From contig JAHEZC010000171.1 in assembly GCA_023251275.1 (NCBI GenBank), positions 1-6,213 on the forward strand: a stretch of 6,213 nt of DNA, given 5' to 3'. The position numbers and the translations under genes are program-made. The notes beneath the pieces were generated by a model. The model searched no databases. It was not told the origin of the DNA and was given only the letters and a program-made list of their open reading frames with translations. Below are positions 1 through 6,180 of the stretch, in pieces (position 1 is the stretch's first letter; every line of letters starts with the position of its first letter). This stretch comes from Parafilimonas sp. GTDB lineage: Bacteria; Bacteroidota; Bacteroidia; Chitinophagales; Chitinophagaceae.

Positions 1-181
1 ATTATAATTGAGAATAACTATTGCGACTGACGGATGATTCAAGCAAAATGTTTTACCAAAAATAAGTCTGTAGCGGCTTGAAGCAATATTTGGGGAAATT
101 TATTCTTTATGCTGATATTTACTTTAAATCAACCTGCAACAGAATCCACATTCACATTGTCAATAGAATTAATTTGTTTTT

Positions 182-1084
182 ATGTTTGGCGTAACCATTT
201 TGGGCAATAATTCAGCAATTCCAGCCTATGACAGGCATCCAACGGCGCAAATCGTCACCCTAAACGAACAATTATTTCTTGTTGACTGCGGTGAAGGCAC
301 GCAAATGCAATTAAGCAAATACAAAATCCGCCGCAGCCGCATTAACCATATTTTTATTTCACACCTGCACGGCGATCATTATTTTGGATTGCCCGGTTTA
401 ATTACTGGCATGGGCCTCCTTTACCGTGAACACGATCTCCACCTGTATGCACCGCTGCCTTTGAAGGAAATTCTGGATAGTCAATTAAAAGCAGCAGATA
501 CACGACTTCCCTTTACATTGCATTTTCATGCACTCGAAAAGGAAGGAATAATTGCAGATGAAGAAAAATTTTCTGTAGCGTGTTTTCCGGTTTATCACAG
601 GATTGAATGCTGGGGATTTATTATACGTGAAAAGAAAAAACCAAGAAAAATTGATAAAGACAAAGTAGTTCTATACGATATACCCCCTGTGTTTTACGAC
701 CACCTGAAAAATGGGGAAGATTATACCACGCAATCAGGTGAGGTGATTAAGAACGAATGGGTTACTCTTCCGGGCATTCCATCAAGGAGCTATGCTTATT
801 GCGCCGATACTATTTATGCTGAAAAGCTTGCCTGCAAAGTACAAAATGTAAATATCCTCTACCACGAAACCACGTACCTGAAAGATTTAACTGAACGTGC
901 TGCCAGCCGGTTTCATTCTACAACAGTGCAGGCCGCAAAAATTGCGCAGCTTGCCAATGCAAAAAAATTATTGATCGGACATTTCAGCAGCAAGTATGAA
1001 AAACTTGATGAATTTTTAATCGAAGCACAGCAGGAGTTTCCAAATGCGGAGCTGGCTGTGGAAGGTGTAACCTATATCATATAA
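182..1084 (+). CDS. rnz: Ribonuclease Z (tRNA 3'-end processing endonuclease)
   Basis: This is a 300-residue cytoplasmic metallo-beta-lactamase-fold nuclease. The family cuts the 3' trailer from tRNA precursors using two zinc ions. The zinc ligands are visible in order: the HxHxDH motif as HLHGDH (H61, H63, D65, H66), H139 in VYHR, D209 in YCADT, and H268 in IGHFSSKY. The family's HST signature is present at 245-247 (FHST) and HETTY at 228-232. Residues about 145-200, with GFIIREKKKPRKID, match the flexible arm that grips tRNA. The length fits the short bacterial form. The ATG at 182 gives the normal N-terminus, leading straight into the first strand and ILGNNSAIP. There is no Shine-Dalgarno sequence. 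TTAATTTG at 169-176 is one base off the Bacteroidota -7 box and would give an almost leaderless mRNA. It appears to be transcribed alone. The identification is secure; the promoter is a guess. Confidence 0.96.
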   Translation: MFGVTILGNNSAIPAYDRHPTAQIVTLNEQLFLVDCGEGTQMQLSKYKIRRSRINHIFISHLHGDHYFGLPGLITGMGLLYREHDLHLYAPLPLKEILDSQLKAADTRLPFTLHFHALEKEGIIADEEKFSVACFPVYHRIECWGFIIREKKKPRKIDKDKVVLYDIPPVFYDHLKNGEDYTTQSGEVIKNEWVTLPGIPSRSYAYCADTIYAEKLACKVQNVNILYHETTYLKDLTERAASRFHSTTVQAAKIAQLANAKKLLIGHFSSKYEKLDEFLIEAQQEFPNAELAVEGVTYII

Positions 1085-1210
1085 ACCTGCAATCTGCATT
1101 CCTTCGGAGCGGGTCATTTGTTAATTCAATTTATCCAAAGAAATAGTTATAACTGAGAACAATCAAATAATATTATGATTTTGGTCATGCTTCTCTCCTG
1201 AAGCCAAAAC

Positions 1211-1218
1211 TAATTTTA
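1211..1218 (+). promoter_or_regulatory. Possible -7 promoter box for the baeRF-USP operon
   Basis: TAATTTTA matches the Bacteroidota -7 consensus TAnnTTTG at all but the last base. It would place transcription start near base 1225, just before the ribosome binding site and start of the next gene. The nearest upstream TTTG (1180-1183) is 27 bases away, longer than the usual spacing of about 19-23, so the -33 element is not convincing. This is a weak call. Confidence 0.25.
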
Positions 1219-1227
1219 CGGCAAAAT

Positions 1228-1234
1228 GGGAGGT
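1228..1234 (+). promoter_or_regulatory. Shine-Dalgarno sequence of the baeRF-like gene
   Basis: GGGAGGT lies four bases before the ATG at 1238 and overlaps the upstream in-frame ATG at 1226. It is the only clear Shine-Dalgarno sequence in front of any gene in this window; the others have A/T-rich leaders, as is usual in Bacteroidota. It favours 1238 over 1226 as the start, although the spacing is on the short side. Confidence 0.45.
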
Positions 1235-1237
1235 ATT

Positions 1238-2338
1238 ATGAAATCAGTATTTAATGCCGAAATAAATGAAGTATTGCAGGCCATCCACTACCGCCCGGCG
1301 GTTTCGATCATTCTTCCTTTCGAACCAAAAATGAATTCCAGGGAAGAAATGGAGCGCCAGTTAAAATGCGCCTTAAAAAAGGTCGAAGATGAACTGAAAG
1401 AAAATTATCCTGAAGAGCTTTCAAAGCTTGTAATGCAAAAATTAAAATCCGTTGCAGGGAACCTTAATTTTAATACTTACAAAAAAAGCATTGCTATTTA
1501 TGTTTCTCCTCTCTTTGAAAAAGTTTTATATCTCGATATTCCCGTTGAGGAAAAAATAATAGTGAATGACTCATTTGAGATAAGAGATATTGTGTATTCC
1601 AAAAAAGAATTACATAAATATCTTGTTTTGACTCTGAGCGGGGAAATGAGTAAAATATATTTAGGCAATACGACGCATTTTATTAAAGTAAAGTTCAATA
1701 GTGCAGACAATATCGCCGGATACAGGAATGATGTGCCAGAAAGGGTGGCAAATTTTTCAGATCCATCGCATCGAAAAGAAGTGATGCTTAAAAAATTTCT
1801 CAGGCATATTGATAATGGGCTTACAGTCTTATTACAATCTTATCAATTGCCGGTTTTTGTAACCGGGCCGAAAAAAGTGTTGGGATATTTTAAGGCAATC
1901 ACCAAAAATGAAAAGAACATCAGTGAATACATACACGGCAATTATGAAGATGCGACCGAAGCAGAATTGCTTAAACTATTACAGCCTTATGTAAAAGATT
2001 GGAAAAAGGTAAAACTGGAAGACATATTACACCAGATAGCCAGGGCAAAAGATACAGGTAAACTGGCATTTGGCATTACAGAGGTGTGGAAAGAAGCTAC
2101 TCACAAAAAAGGGCAATTTCTCGCAGTGGAAAAAAATTATATGTGCGCAGCCGCACAAGGAAGCGATGAAGATATTATTTATGAAAAGCCAGACCCATAC
2201 AGCAATTCGTTCTATATTAAAGATGCGGTGGATGATGTGATTGAAAAAGTATTGGAGAATGGCGGTGACGTTGAATTTGTTGATGAAGGAATGTTGAAAG
2301 AATTTAATCATATTGCTTTGATCGAATATTATTCATGA
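1238..2338 (+). CDS. baeRF-type protein (bacterial relative of archaeo-eukaryotic release factors)
   Basis: The product has 366 residues and no signal peptide or membrane segment, so it is probably cytoplasmic. The fold is inferred from the overall pattern. It has an N-terminal region with PAVSIILPFEP and a charged helix, then a strand with LHKYLVLTLSG. A middle domain opens with VFVTGPKKVLGYF. The C-terminal domain is eL30/pelota-like, with GITEVWKEA, then GQFLAVEK, and ends GGDVEFVDEGML ... HIALIEYY, which resembles the last strands of eRF1 domain 3. Such baeRF proteins have been proposed, from comparative genomics, to act in ribosome rescue or stalled-translation control; none of that is shown here. 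I see no GGQ tripeptide. The start at 1238 is chosen for the Shine-Dalgarno sequence; the ATG at 1226 would add MGGI. A universal stress protein gene follows 13 bases downstream, probably in one operon. The exact baeRF subfamily is uncertain. Confidence 0.68.
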   Translation: MKSVFNAEINEVLQAIHYRPAVSIILPFEPKMNSREEMERQLKCALKKVEDELKENYPEELSKLVMQKLKSVAGNLNFNTYKKSIAIYVSPLFEKVLYLDIPVEEKIIVNDSFEIRDIVYSKKELHKYLVLTLSGEMSKIYLGNTTHFIKVKFNSADNIAGYRNDVPERVANFSDPSHRKEVMLKKFLRHIDNGLTVLLQSYQLPVFVTGPKKVLGYFKAITKNEKNISEYIHGNYEDATEAELLKLLQPYVKDWKKVKLEDILHQIARAKDTGKLAFGITEVWKEATHKKGQFLAVEKNYMCAAAQGSDEDIIYEKPDPYSNSFYIKDAVDDVIEKVLENGGDVEFVDEGMLKEFNHIALIEYYS

Positions 2339-2351
2339 CAAATAAATGCTT

Positions 2352-3176
2352 ATGAAAACATTGATAGTACCAACGGATTTTTCACCTGTTTCCTTAAATG
2401 CTGCAAATTATGCTGCGGACATGGCACATGCAATCGGTGCAGATTTGATTTTACTGCATGTTATTCAGATACCTGTTTCTGTGGCTGAAATGCCTTTGTC
2501 AGAAATGACTTATGAGGAAATGATAAGACAGGCTGAAAAAGAAATACAAAACCTGAAAGATAAACTGGCCTGGCGCACCTCCGGCAAAATAAATATTACT
2601 GCTGATGTTTCTGCCGGCAGCATTGGGTTTCAGCTTCAGGAATTGTGTAAACGTAAGAAGCCATTTGCTGTCGTAATGGGTACTCAGGGTGCCGGGGCAG
2701 TGGAAAGATTTTTTATCGGGAGCAATACACTTACGGCAGTGCACACTATTCCATACCCGGTTTTAGTAGTTCCGGAACAGGCAGTTTTTAAAGAGATCAA
2801 AAAAATAGCATGGGCATGTGATCTGAAAGATGCAGATGAGCCATTTCCGCTGGATAATCTTAAAGAACTAATGTCAATTTTCAATGCCTCACTCGATATT
2901 CTTAATGTGGAATCAGGCGGTCATAAAATGACAAAAGATTCTGCAACGCAATCTGTGTCATTACAAAATCTGCTTGCCGGTTTTCATCCCAGGTTTCATT
3001 TCATATCAGAAGAAAGTGTAGAGGATGGAATAAATAAATTTACGGAAGAAAATCTTCCTGATCTCCTGCTTGTAATCCCCAAAAAACATGGCTTTTTCGA
3101 ATCATTATTTCGCCGGAGCCAGTCAAAAAAAATTGTACTCCATCCGCATACTCCTGTGATGACCATTCATGAATAA
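2352..3176 (+). CDS. Tandem universal stress protein (UspA family)
   Basis: This 274-residue soluble protein contains two USP domains. The first (about 1-143) opens MKTLIVPTDFS, with the adenine-contacting Asp at position 9. It carries the full ATP-binding signature G-x2-G-x9-G-S (G110, G113, G123, S124) followed by PYPVLVVP, so it belongs to the nucleotide-binding class. The second (about 146-274) keeps the strand pattern, including LPDLLLVIP and HTPVMTI near the end, but the glycines are gone (KKHGFFESLFRRSQSKK). It has probably lost ATP binding and may serve for pairing or regulation. USPs support survival in stress and stationary phase; the precise target is unknown. The ATG at 2352 gives the standard family N-terminus; an in-frame ATG at 2346 would add two residues. 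The close spacing to the preceding baeRF-like gene suggests co-transcription and a shared stress role. Confidence 0.9.
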   Translation: MKTLIVPTDFSPVSLNAANYAADMAHAIGADLILLHVIQIPVSVAEMPLSEMTYEEMIRQAEKEIQNLKDKLAWRTSGKINITADVSAGSIGFQLQELCKRKKPFAVVMGTQGAGAVERFFIGSNTLTAVHTIPYPVLVVPEQAVFKEIKKIAWACDLKDADEPFPLDNLKELMSIFNASLDILNVESGGHKMTKDSATQSVSLQNLLAGFHPRFHFISEESVEDGINKFTEENLPDLLLVIPKKHGFFESLFRRSQSKKIVLHPHTPVMTIHE

Positions 3177-3292
3177 TTATTTTAAAAAACTGTTGTATAT
3201 AATACATTCATATAAGCGGCTAAGATTGACATACATGAATTTTACCGGTTTGATTTTAGTTCAATATTTCCGGGTCTATGATGCCCATTTAT

Positions 3293-3300
3293 TATCTTTG
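3293..3300 (+). promoter_or_regulatory. Bacteroidota -7 promoter box of recR
   Basis: TATCTTTG is a perfect match to the Bacteroidota primary-sigma -7 consensus TAnnTTTG. It ends four bases before the ATG at 3305, so transcription would begin at or almost at the start codon, giving a leaderless or near-leaderless mRNA. No clean -33 TTTG is seen at the usual distance. The position argues against the upstream in-frame ATGs at 3278 and 3281, which would not be on this transcript. Confidence 0.55.
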
Positions 3301-3304
3301 CCTG

Positions 3305-3922
3305 ATGCAACTCCCTTCCTCTCTTTTGGAAAATGCTGTGAACGAATTTGCAAAACTTCCGGGCATCGGCAAGAAAACTGCGCTGCGAATGGTATTATAC
3401 CTGCTAAAGCAGGATGTTGCATCTGTTGAAAACTTCAGCGAAATCATTGCCAAAATGCGCAGGGATATTAAATTTTGCCAGCGCTGTCATAATATAAGCG
3501 ATGGTGATATTTGTGCCATTTGCGCCAATTCATTTCGCAACCAGCGGATCATCTGCGTAGTGGAAAATATCCGCGATGTAATTGCCATTGAAAGTACACA
3601 ACAGTTTAATGGAACTTATCATGTACTCGGCGGTATCATCTCACCGCTCGATGGCATAGGGCCTGATCAACTCAATATAGAATCCCTCGTATATCGTACA
3701 GAAAAAGAACAAACGGAAGAACTCGTTTTTGCGCTCAGTCCAAATATCCAGGGAGATACTACAATTTATTATATTCAGAAAAAAATGCACCATCTTTCGT
3801 GCAGGGTTACTACCATTGCCCGTGGTATTGCATTTGGCGGCGAACTGGAATATGCTGACGAACTCACTCTGGCAAGAAGTATCAGCAACCGTTTGCCAGT
3901 TGAAAAATTTGTAAAACTGTAA
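3305..3922 (+). CDS. recR: Recombination mediator protein RecR
   Basis: RecR works with RecO (and RecF) to load RecA onto SSB-coated single-stranded DNA at gaps and stalled forks. The 205-residue product has every expected part in order. The helix-hairpin-helix is LPGIGKKTALR (18-28). A four-cysteine zinc finger follows (C58, C61, C70, C73 in CQRCHNISDGDICAIC). The Toprim domain starts at ICVVEN (84-89) and continues through YHVLGGIISPLDGIGP (105-120) and FALSPNIQGDTT. The C-terminal Walker-B-like segment is TTIARGIAFGGELEYADELT. The length is normal for the family (about 200). The start is set at 3305 because homologs begin LPSSLLENAV and a promoter box sits immediately before it; ATGs at 3278 and 3281 would add non-homologous residues. 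Downstream is an A/T-rich run without a stable GC stem, so termination there is unproven. Confidence 0.96.
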   Translation: MQLPSSLLENAVNEFAKLPGIGKKTALRMVLYLLKQDVASVENFSEIIAKMRRDIKFCQRCHNISDGDICAICANSFRNQRIICVVENIRDVIAIESTQQFNGTYHVLGGIISPLDGIGPDQLNIESLVYRTEKEQTEELVFALSPNIQGDTTIYYIQKKMHHLSCRVTTIARGIAFGGELEYADELTLARSISNRLPVEKFVKL

Positions 3923-4115
3923 TTTTTTTTTAAAAAATAGAATCCCGCTTTTAGTGTTGACTTATCATCACTTGTTTTCTAATAGTATGATTGATTCCCG
4001 ATCAAGTTCAGCTTCAATTTATTCCCGCACGGCATAAGAATCTTCGGGATTAACTACTTTCTCTTTCTATGCCATACCCGAAATATTAATTTCATTGCTG
4101 ACATTCAAATCAACC

Positions 4116-4529
4116 ATGAAAAAGAAATGGAAAATCATTATCATACTGGTTTCAATTGCATTTATCGCCGGTATCGGCTACGCGTTGTACATCCTCTATA
4201 TGCCTGAAAGAGATGTAAGGGATGAAAAGGGAATTGAAATAACCGCAGTGGCTATTTTCGATTCTTTTACCAACAATGAAAACAAAGCAAATGCAGCTTT
4301 TTTAAACAAAGCTATACAGGTAACGGGAGTGGTAACAAATGTAAAGAAGAACCAGGCAGGTCAAACAGTTGTTATTTTAGAATCCGGCGACCCGGTATTC
4401 GGTGTTAACTGCACTTTTAAAGAAGACCCGGGAGCTATACAAAACGGCAGTACTATTAGTTTCAAGGGGATATGCACAGGTTTTCTGAGCGATGTGGTGA
4501 TTAATGAAGGCATCCTTTTAAAAAAATAA
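4116..4529 (+). CDS. Membrane-anchored OB-fold protein, tRNA_anti-like type
   Basis: The product has 137 residues. MKKKWK precedes a single hydrophobic segment (about 7-28, IIIILVSIAF...), which has no lipobox cysteine and so is probably an uncleaved N-terminal anchor; the rest would face the periplasm. Residues 65-135 show the beta-rich pattern of the small tRNA_anti-like OB-fold family: KAIQVTGVVTNV, VVILESGDPVFGVNCTF, then NGSTISFKGICTGFLSDVV. The name comes from structural similarity and does not mean tRNA binding; the function is unknown. C99 and C120 could form a disulfide. The ATG at 4116 is preferred over an in-frame TTG at 4095, because its first 12 bases (ATGAAAAAGAAA) equal those of the genes starting at 4577 and 5783. 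It lies 47 bases before the cytochrome genes and probably shares their transcript, which hints at an envelope redox role. Confidence 0.72.
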   Translation: MKKKWKIIIILVSIAFIAGIGYALYILYMPERDVRDEKGIEITAVAIFDSFTNNENKANAAFLNKAIQVTGVVTNVKKNQAGQTVVILESGDPVFGVNCTFKEDPGAIQNGSTISFKGICTGFLSDVVINEGILLKK

Positions 4530-4576
4530 TCCGTTCTAAAAGATAGCTTCAATTGCACCACTATCAAATACAAATA

Positions 4577-4963
4577 ATGAAAAAGAAAACTATCCTCGTA
4601 TTTCCGGCATTTGTCATGGTATTGTTCTTTATAAAATGCACCAGCAGAAAAGAAGATATTGCCTACCCTCCGCCTATATGCGATACAAGCGTAGTACGAT
4701 TGAGTGTTGAAATAAAAAATATACTCACTGCAAATTGCCTGGTTTGTCATGGTAACGATGTGTATGCATCTGATGGGGGAGGTTATCAACTGGAAAATTA
4801 CGCCGTAATCAGTGCCCTTGCACGGGGTGGCACACTGCTGCATGCTATCACGCATGATGATCCCGATAACTATGTACCCATGCCAAAAAATGCATCGAGG
4901 CTATCCGATTGTGATATCAACAAATTCAGGGCATGGATAAACAGGGGAGCTAATGATAATTAG
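4577..4963 (+). CDS. Mono-heme c-type cytochrome lipoprotein
   Basis: The 128-residue protein starts MKKK, has a hydrophobic core to F18, then IKC, with C21 the likely lipidated cysteine. Lys at -1 is unusual, so anchoring by the hydrophobic segment is an alternative. The following TSRKED resembles the Lys/acidic surface-export signal described in some Bacteroidota. Covalent heme binding is shown by CLVCH (C54, C57, H58). The likely distal ligand is M102 in VPMPKNASRLSDC. C35 and C112 are conserved in the two sister domains downstream and may form a disulfide. The protein ends in WINRGANDN, the same tail plan as its neighbours. It probably transfers electrons at the periplasmic or outer face of the envelope; the partner is unknown. 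The ATG at 4577 is chosen over the in-frame TTG at 4553. The 3' part shares a nearly identical DNA block with the gene at 5783. Confidence 0.84.
   Translation: MKKKTILVFPAFVMVLFFIKCTSRKEDIAYPPPICDTSVVRLSVEIKNILTANCLVCHGNDVYASDGGGYQLENYAVISALARGGTLLHAITHDDPDNYVPMPKNASRLSDCDINKFRAWINRGANDN
4876..4941 (+). repeat. Direct repeat copy 1, 3' part of the first mono-heme gene
   Basis: This 66-base coding segment matches 6073-6138 at 62 positions by eye, with a continuous identical run of 36 bases at 4876-4911. It encodes the region from PMPKNASRLSDC to AWIN. The match includes silent positions, so protein conservation alone does not explain it. Confidence 0.85.
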
Positions 4964-5051
4964 ACTTAGTTGTTAATTCAAATAAAAGATTTTGTACAGA
5001 TAAAATAAAATGAAAGCCCGATTGTTGAAGTGTACACAAATCAAATATCCA

Positions 5052-5777
5052 ATGAAAAAATCAATGACCGTAGCAACTATGATTGCAATGATGGTCGGCT
5101 TTGCCTGTACACACCAGGCATTAAGCCCCGGAGGAAATGACAATAATACAGATAGTACCGGAAATTCCGGGGGGCCTGGTAACGGAGGATCGGGTGGGAA
5201 TAGTGATACACTTGTCTGTTTTGAAGGAGATATTCTTCCCATTTTTATAAGCAGTTGCGCAAAGAGCGGTTGCCATGATGCTGCTTCAGGAAAAGAAGGT
5301 TATGTACTGAATAGCTATCAGAATATTACAAAAAAAGGCATTGTACCGGGAAAAGCGTCAGACAGCAAAATATTCAGGGTATTAACTGAAGACGGTGATG
5401 ACCGCATGCCGCAAAGTCCATACCCGCCACTTTTAGCCTCGCAGATTGACCTGGTAAAAAGATGGATCAACGAAGGCGCAAAAAATACCGTGAATTGTAT
5501 TGATCAATGCGATACAGCTTTATTTACTTATTCAGGTGCAGTTCGCCCGATTCTTGATGCTTATTGTGCGAATTGCCATTCGGGTTCCATTTTAAACGGC
5601 GGCGTTGATCTGGGGAATTATAACGGAGTAAATACAGCAGCTCTAAATGGCAGACTATTAGGCGCCATCACGCACAGTGCCGGTTATATTGCCATGCCGC
5701 AAGGCGGAAGCAGGCTGAGCGATTGTAACATAGCCCAAATACGTAAATGGATTAATGCAGGATCACCTGATAACTAA
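5052..5777 (+). CDS. Di-heme c-type cytochrome lipoprotein, two fused domains
   Basis: The 241-residue precursor starts with a signal peptide ending VGFAC, so C19 is probably lipidated. A flexible Gly/Asn/Ser/Asp linker follows (about 25-52). Domain 1 (about 54-146) carries CAKSGCH (C69, C74, H75), a CX4CH heme site rather than the usual CX2CH. Its candidate distal Met is M119 in DRMPQSPYPP, and it ends in RWINEGA. Domain 2 (about 150-241) carries CANCH (C172, C175, H176) and M215 in IAMPQGGSRLSDC. It is homologous along its whole length to the mono-heme proteins on both sides, with the same extra cysteines (C153, C225) and the same WIN tail. Domain 1 resembles the cytochrome-like domains found in Planctomycete and Bacteroidota surface proteins. 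The ATG at 5052 is chosen because it gives a clean signal peptide; an in-frame ATG at 5010 would put 14 extra residues in front. The next gene starts 5 bases after the stop. Confidence 0.84.
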   Translation: MKKSMTVATMIAMMVGFACTHQALSPGGNDNNTDSTGNSGGPGNGGSGGNSDTLVCFEGDILPIFISSCAKSGCHDAASGKEGYVLNSYQNITKKGIVPGKASDSKIFRVLTEDGDDRMPQSPYPPLLASQIDLVKRWINEGAKNTVNCIDQCDTALFTYSGAVRPILDAYCANCHSGSILNGGVDLGNYNGVNTAALNGRLLGAITHSAGYIAMPQGGSRLSDCNIAQIRKWINAGSPDN

Positions 5778-5782
5778 ATTAC

Positions 5783-6160
5783 ATGAAAAAGAAAATAATC
5801 ATATCAGCAACTTTGTTTCTTACCGTATTGGTTTTTACAAAATGTTATTACGATAAGGCCGACCAGGTATATCCCCAACCCCGCAATTGTGATACAACCA
5901 ATATAAGACTAAGCGTGGAACTCAATTCAATTCTCAGCGCAAATTGTTTTGCATGCCATAGCGGAACTGCAGAGTCAGGCAGTGGCATACAACTGGACCA
6001 ATATGCTGTAATTAAAACGTATGCCGATAATGGTCAGTTAATGTCAGCAATAACGCAGGATGGTAAAGTGTCACCCATGCCAAAAAATGCATCGAGGCTA
6101 TCCGATTGCGATATCAACAAATTTGCGGCATGGATAAATAATGGCGCACCCGGTAATTAG
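5783..6160 (+). CDS. Mono-heme c-type cytochrome lipoprotein, second copy
   Basis: This 125-residue paralog of the protein at 4577 starts MKKK, has a hydrophobic stretch, then FTKC, with C21 the likely lipidated residue (again Lys at -1), followed by YYDKADQVYP. The heme site is CFACH (C55, C58, H59) and the likely distal ligand is M99 in SPMPKNASRLSDC. C36 and C109 are the conserved extra cysteines. The C-terminus is WINNGAPGN. It is presumed to be a small envelope electron carrier; no catalytic domain is present. It begins 5 bases after the di-heme gene, which indicates translation from one transcript. The 3' end shares a nearly identical DNA block with the first mono-heme gene, while the 5' halves have diverged apart from the first 12 bases. 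The physiological partner is not identifiable from this window. Confidence 0.85.
   Translation: MKKKIIISATLFLTVLVFTKCYYDKADQVYPQPRNCDTTNIRLSVELNSILSANCFACHSGTAESGSGIQLDQYAVIKTYADNGQLMSAITQDGKVSPMPKNASRLSDCDINKFAAWINNGAPGN
6073..6138 (+). repeat. Direct repeat copy 2, 3' part of the second mono-heme gene
   Basis: This is the partner of 4876-4941 at a constant offset of 1197 bases. The differences fall at 6109, 6124, 6125 and 6126 only. The equivalent part of the di-heme gene lying between the copies encodes a similar peptide but does not share the DNA identity. Confidence 0.85.
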
Positions 6161-6180
6161 TAAAATATAAAATAAATACT

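Noticed and set aside
1..181. Possible end or start of a neighbouring gene left of rnz
   Set aside because: I could not find a frame with a convincing start, stop or motif on either strand in this A/T-rich stretch.
3169..3429. Open frame on the + strand overlapping the recR start
   Set aside because: It overlaps recR in another frame, has no recognisable domain, and recR is unmistakable here.
3923..3937. T9-A6 run right after recR as a terminator
   Set aside because: There is no GC-rich stem before the T run; the self-complementary A/T stretch alone is too weak to call an intrinsic terminator.
3957..3988. E. coli-like TTGACT with a TAGTAT -10
   Set aside because: The spacing is 20 bases and the -10 is poor; Bacteroidota primary promoters use TTTG / TAnnTTTG, which does not fit here.
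4031..4082. Two interleaved 6-base inverted repeats (GGCATA/TATGCC and TTCGGG/CCCGAA), a possible pseudoknot before the OB-fold gene
   Set aside because: Several 6-base complementary pairs are expected by chance in about 190 bases, and neither stem extends further; conservation in relatives would be needed.
4361..4855. 164-codon open frame on the - strand
   Set aside because: It lies antisense to the OB-fold gene and the first cytochrome gene, both with clear family motifs; the translation shows no domain or sensible start context.
4973..5242. Open frame on the - strand with a Pro-rich product
   Set aside because: The Pro-rich run is the antisense of the Gly-rich linker of the di-heme lipoprotein.
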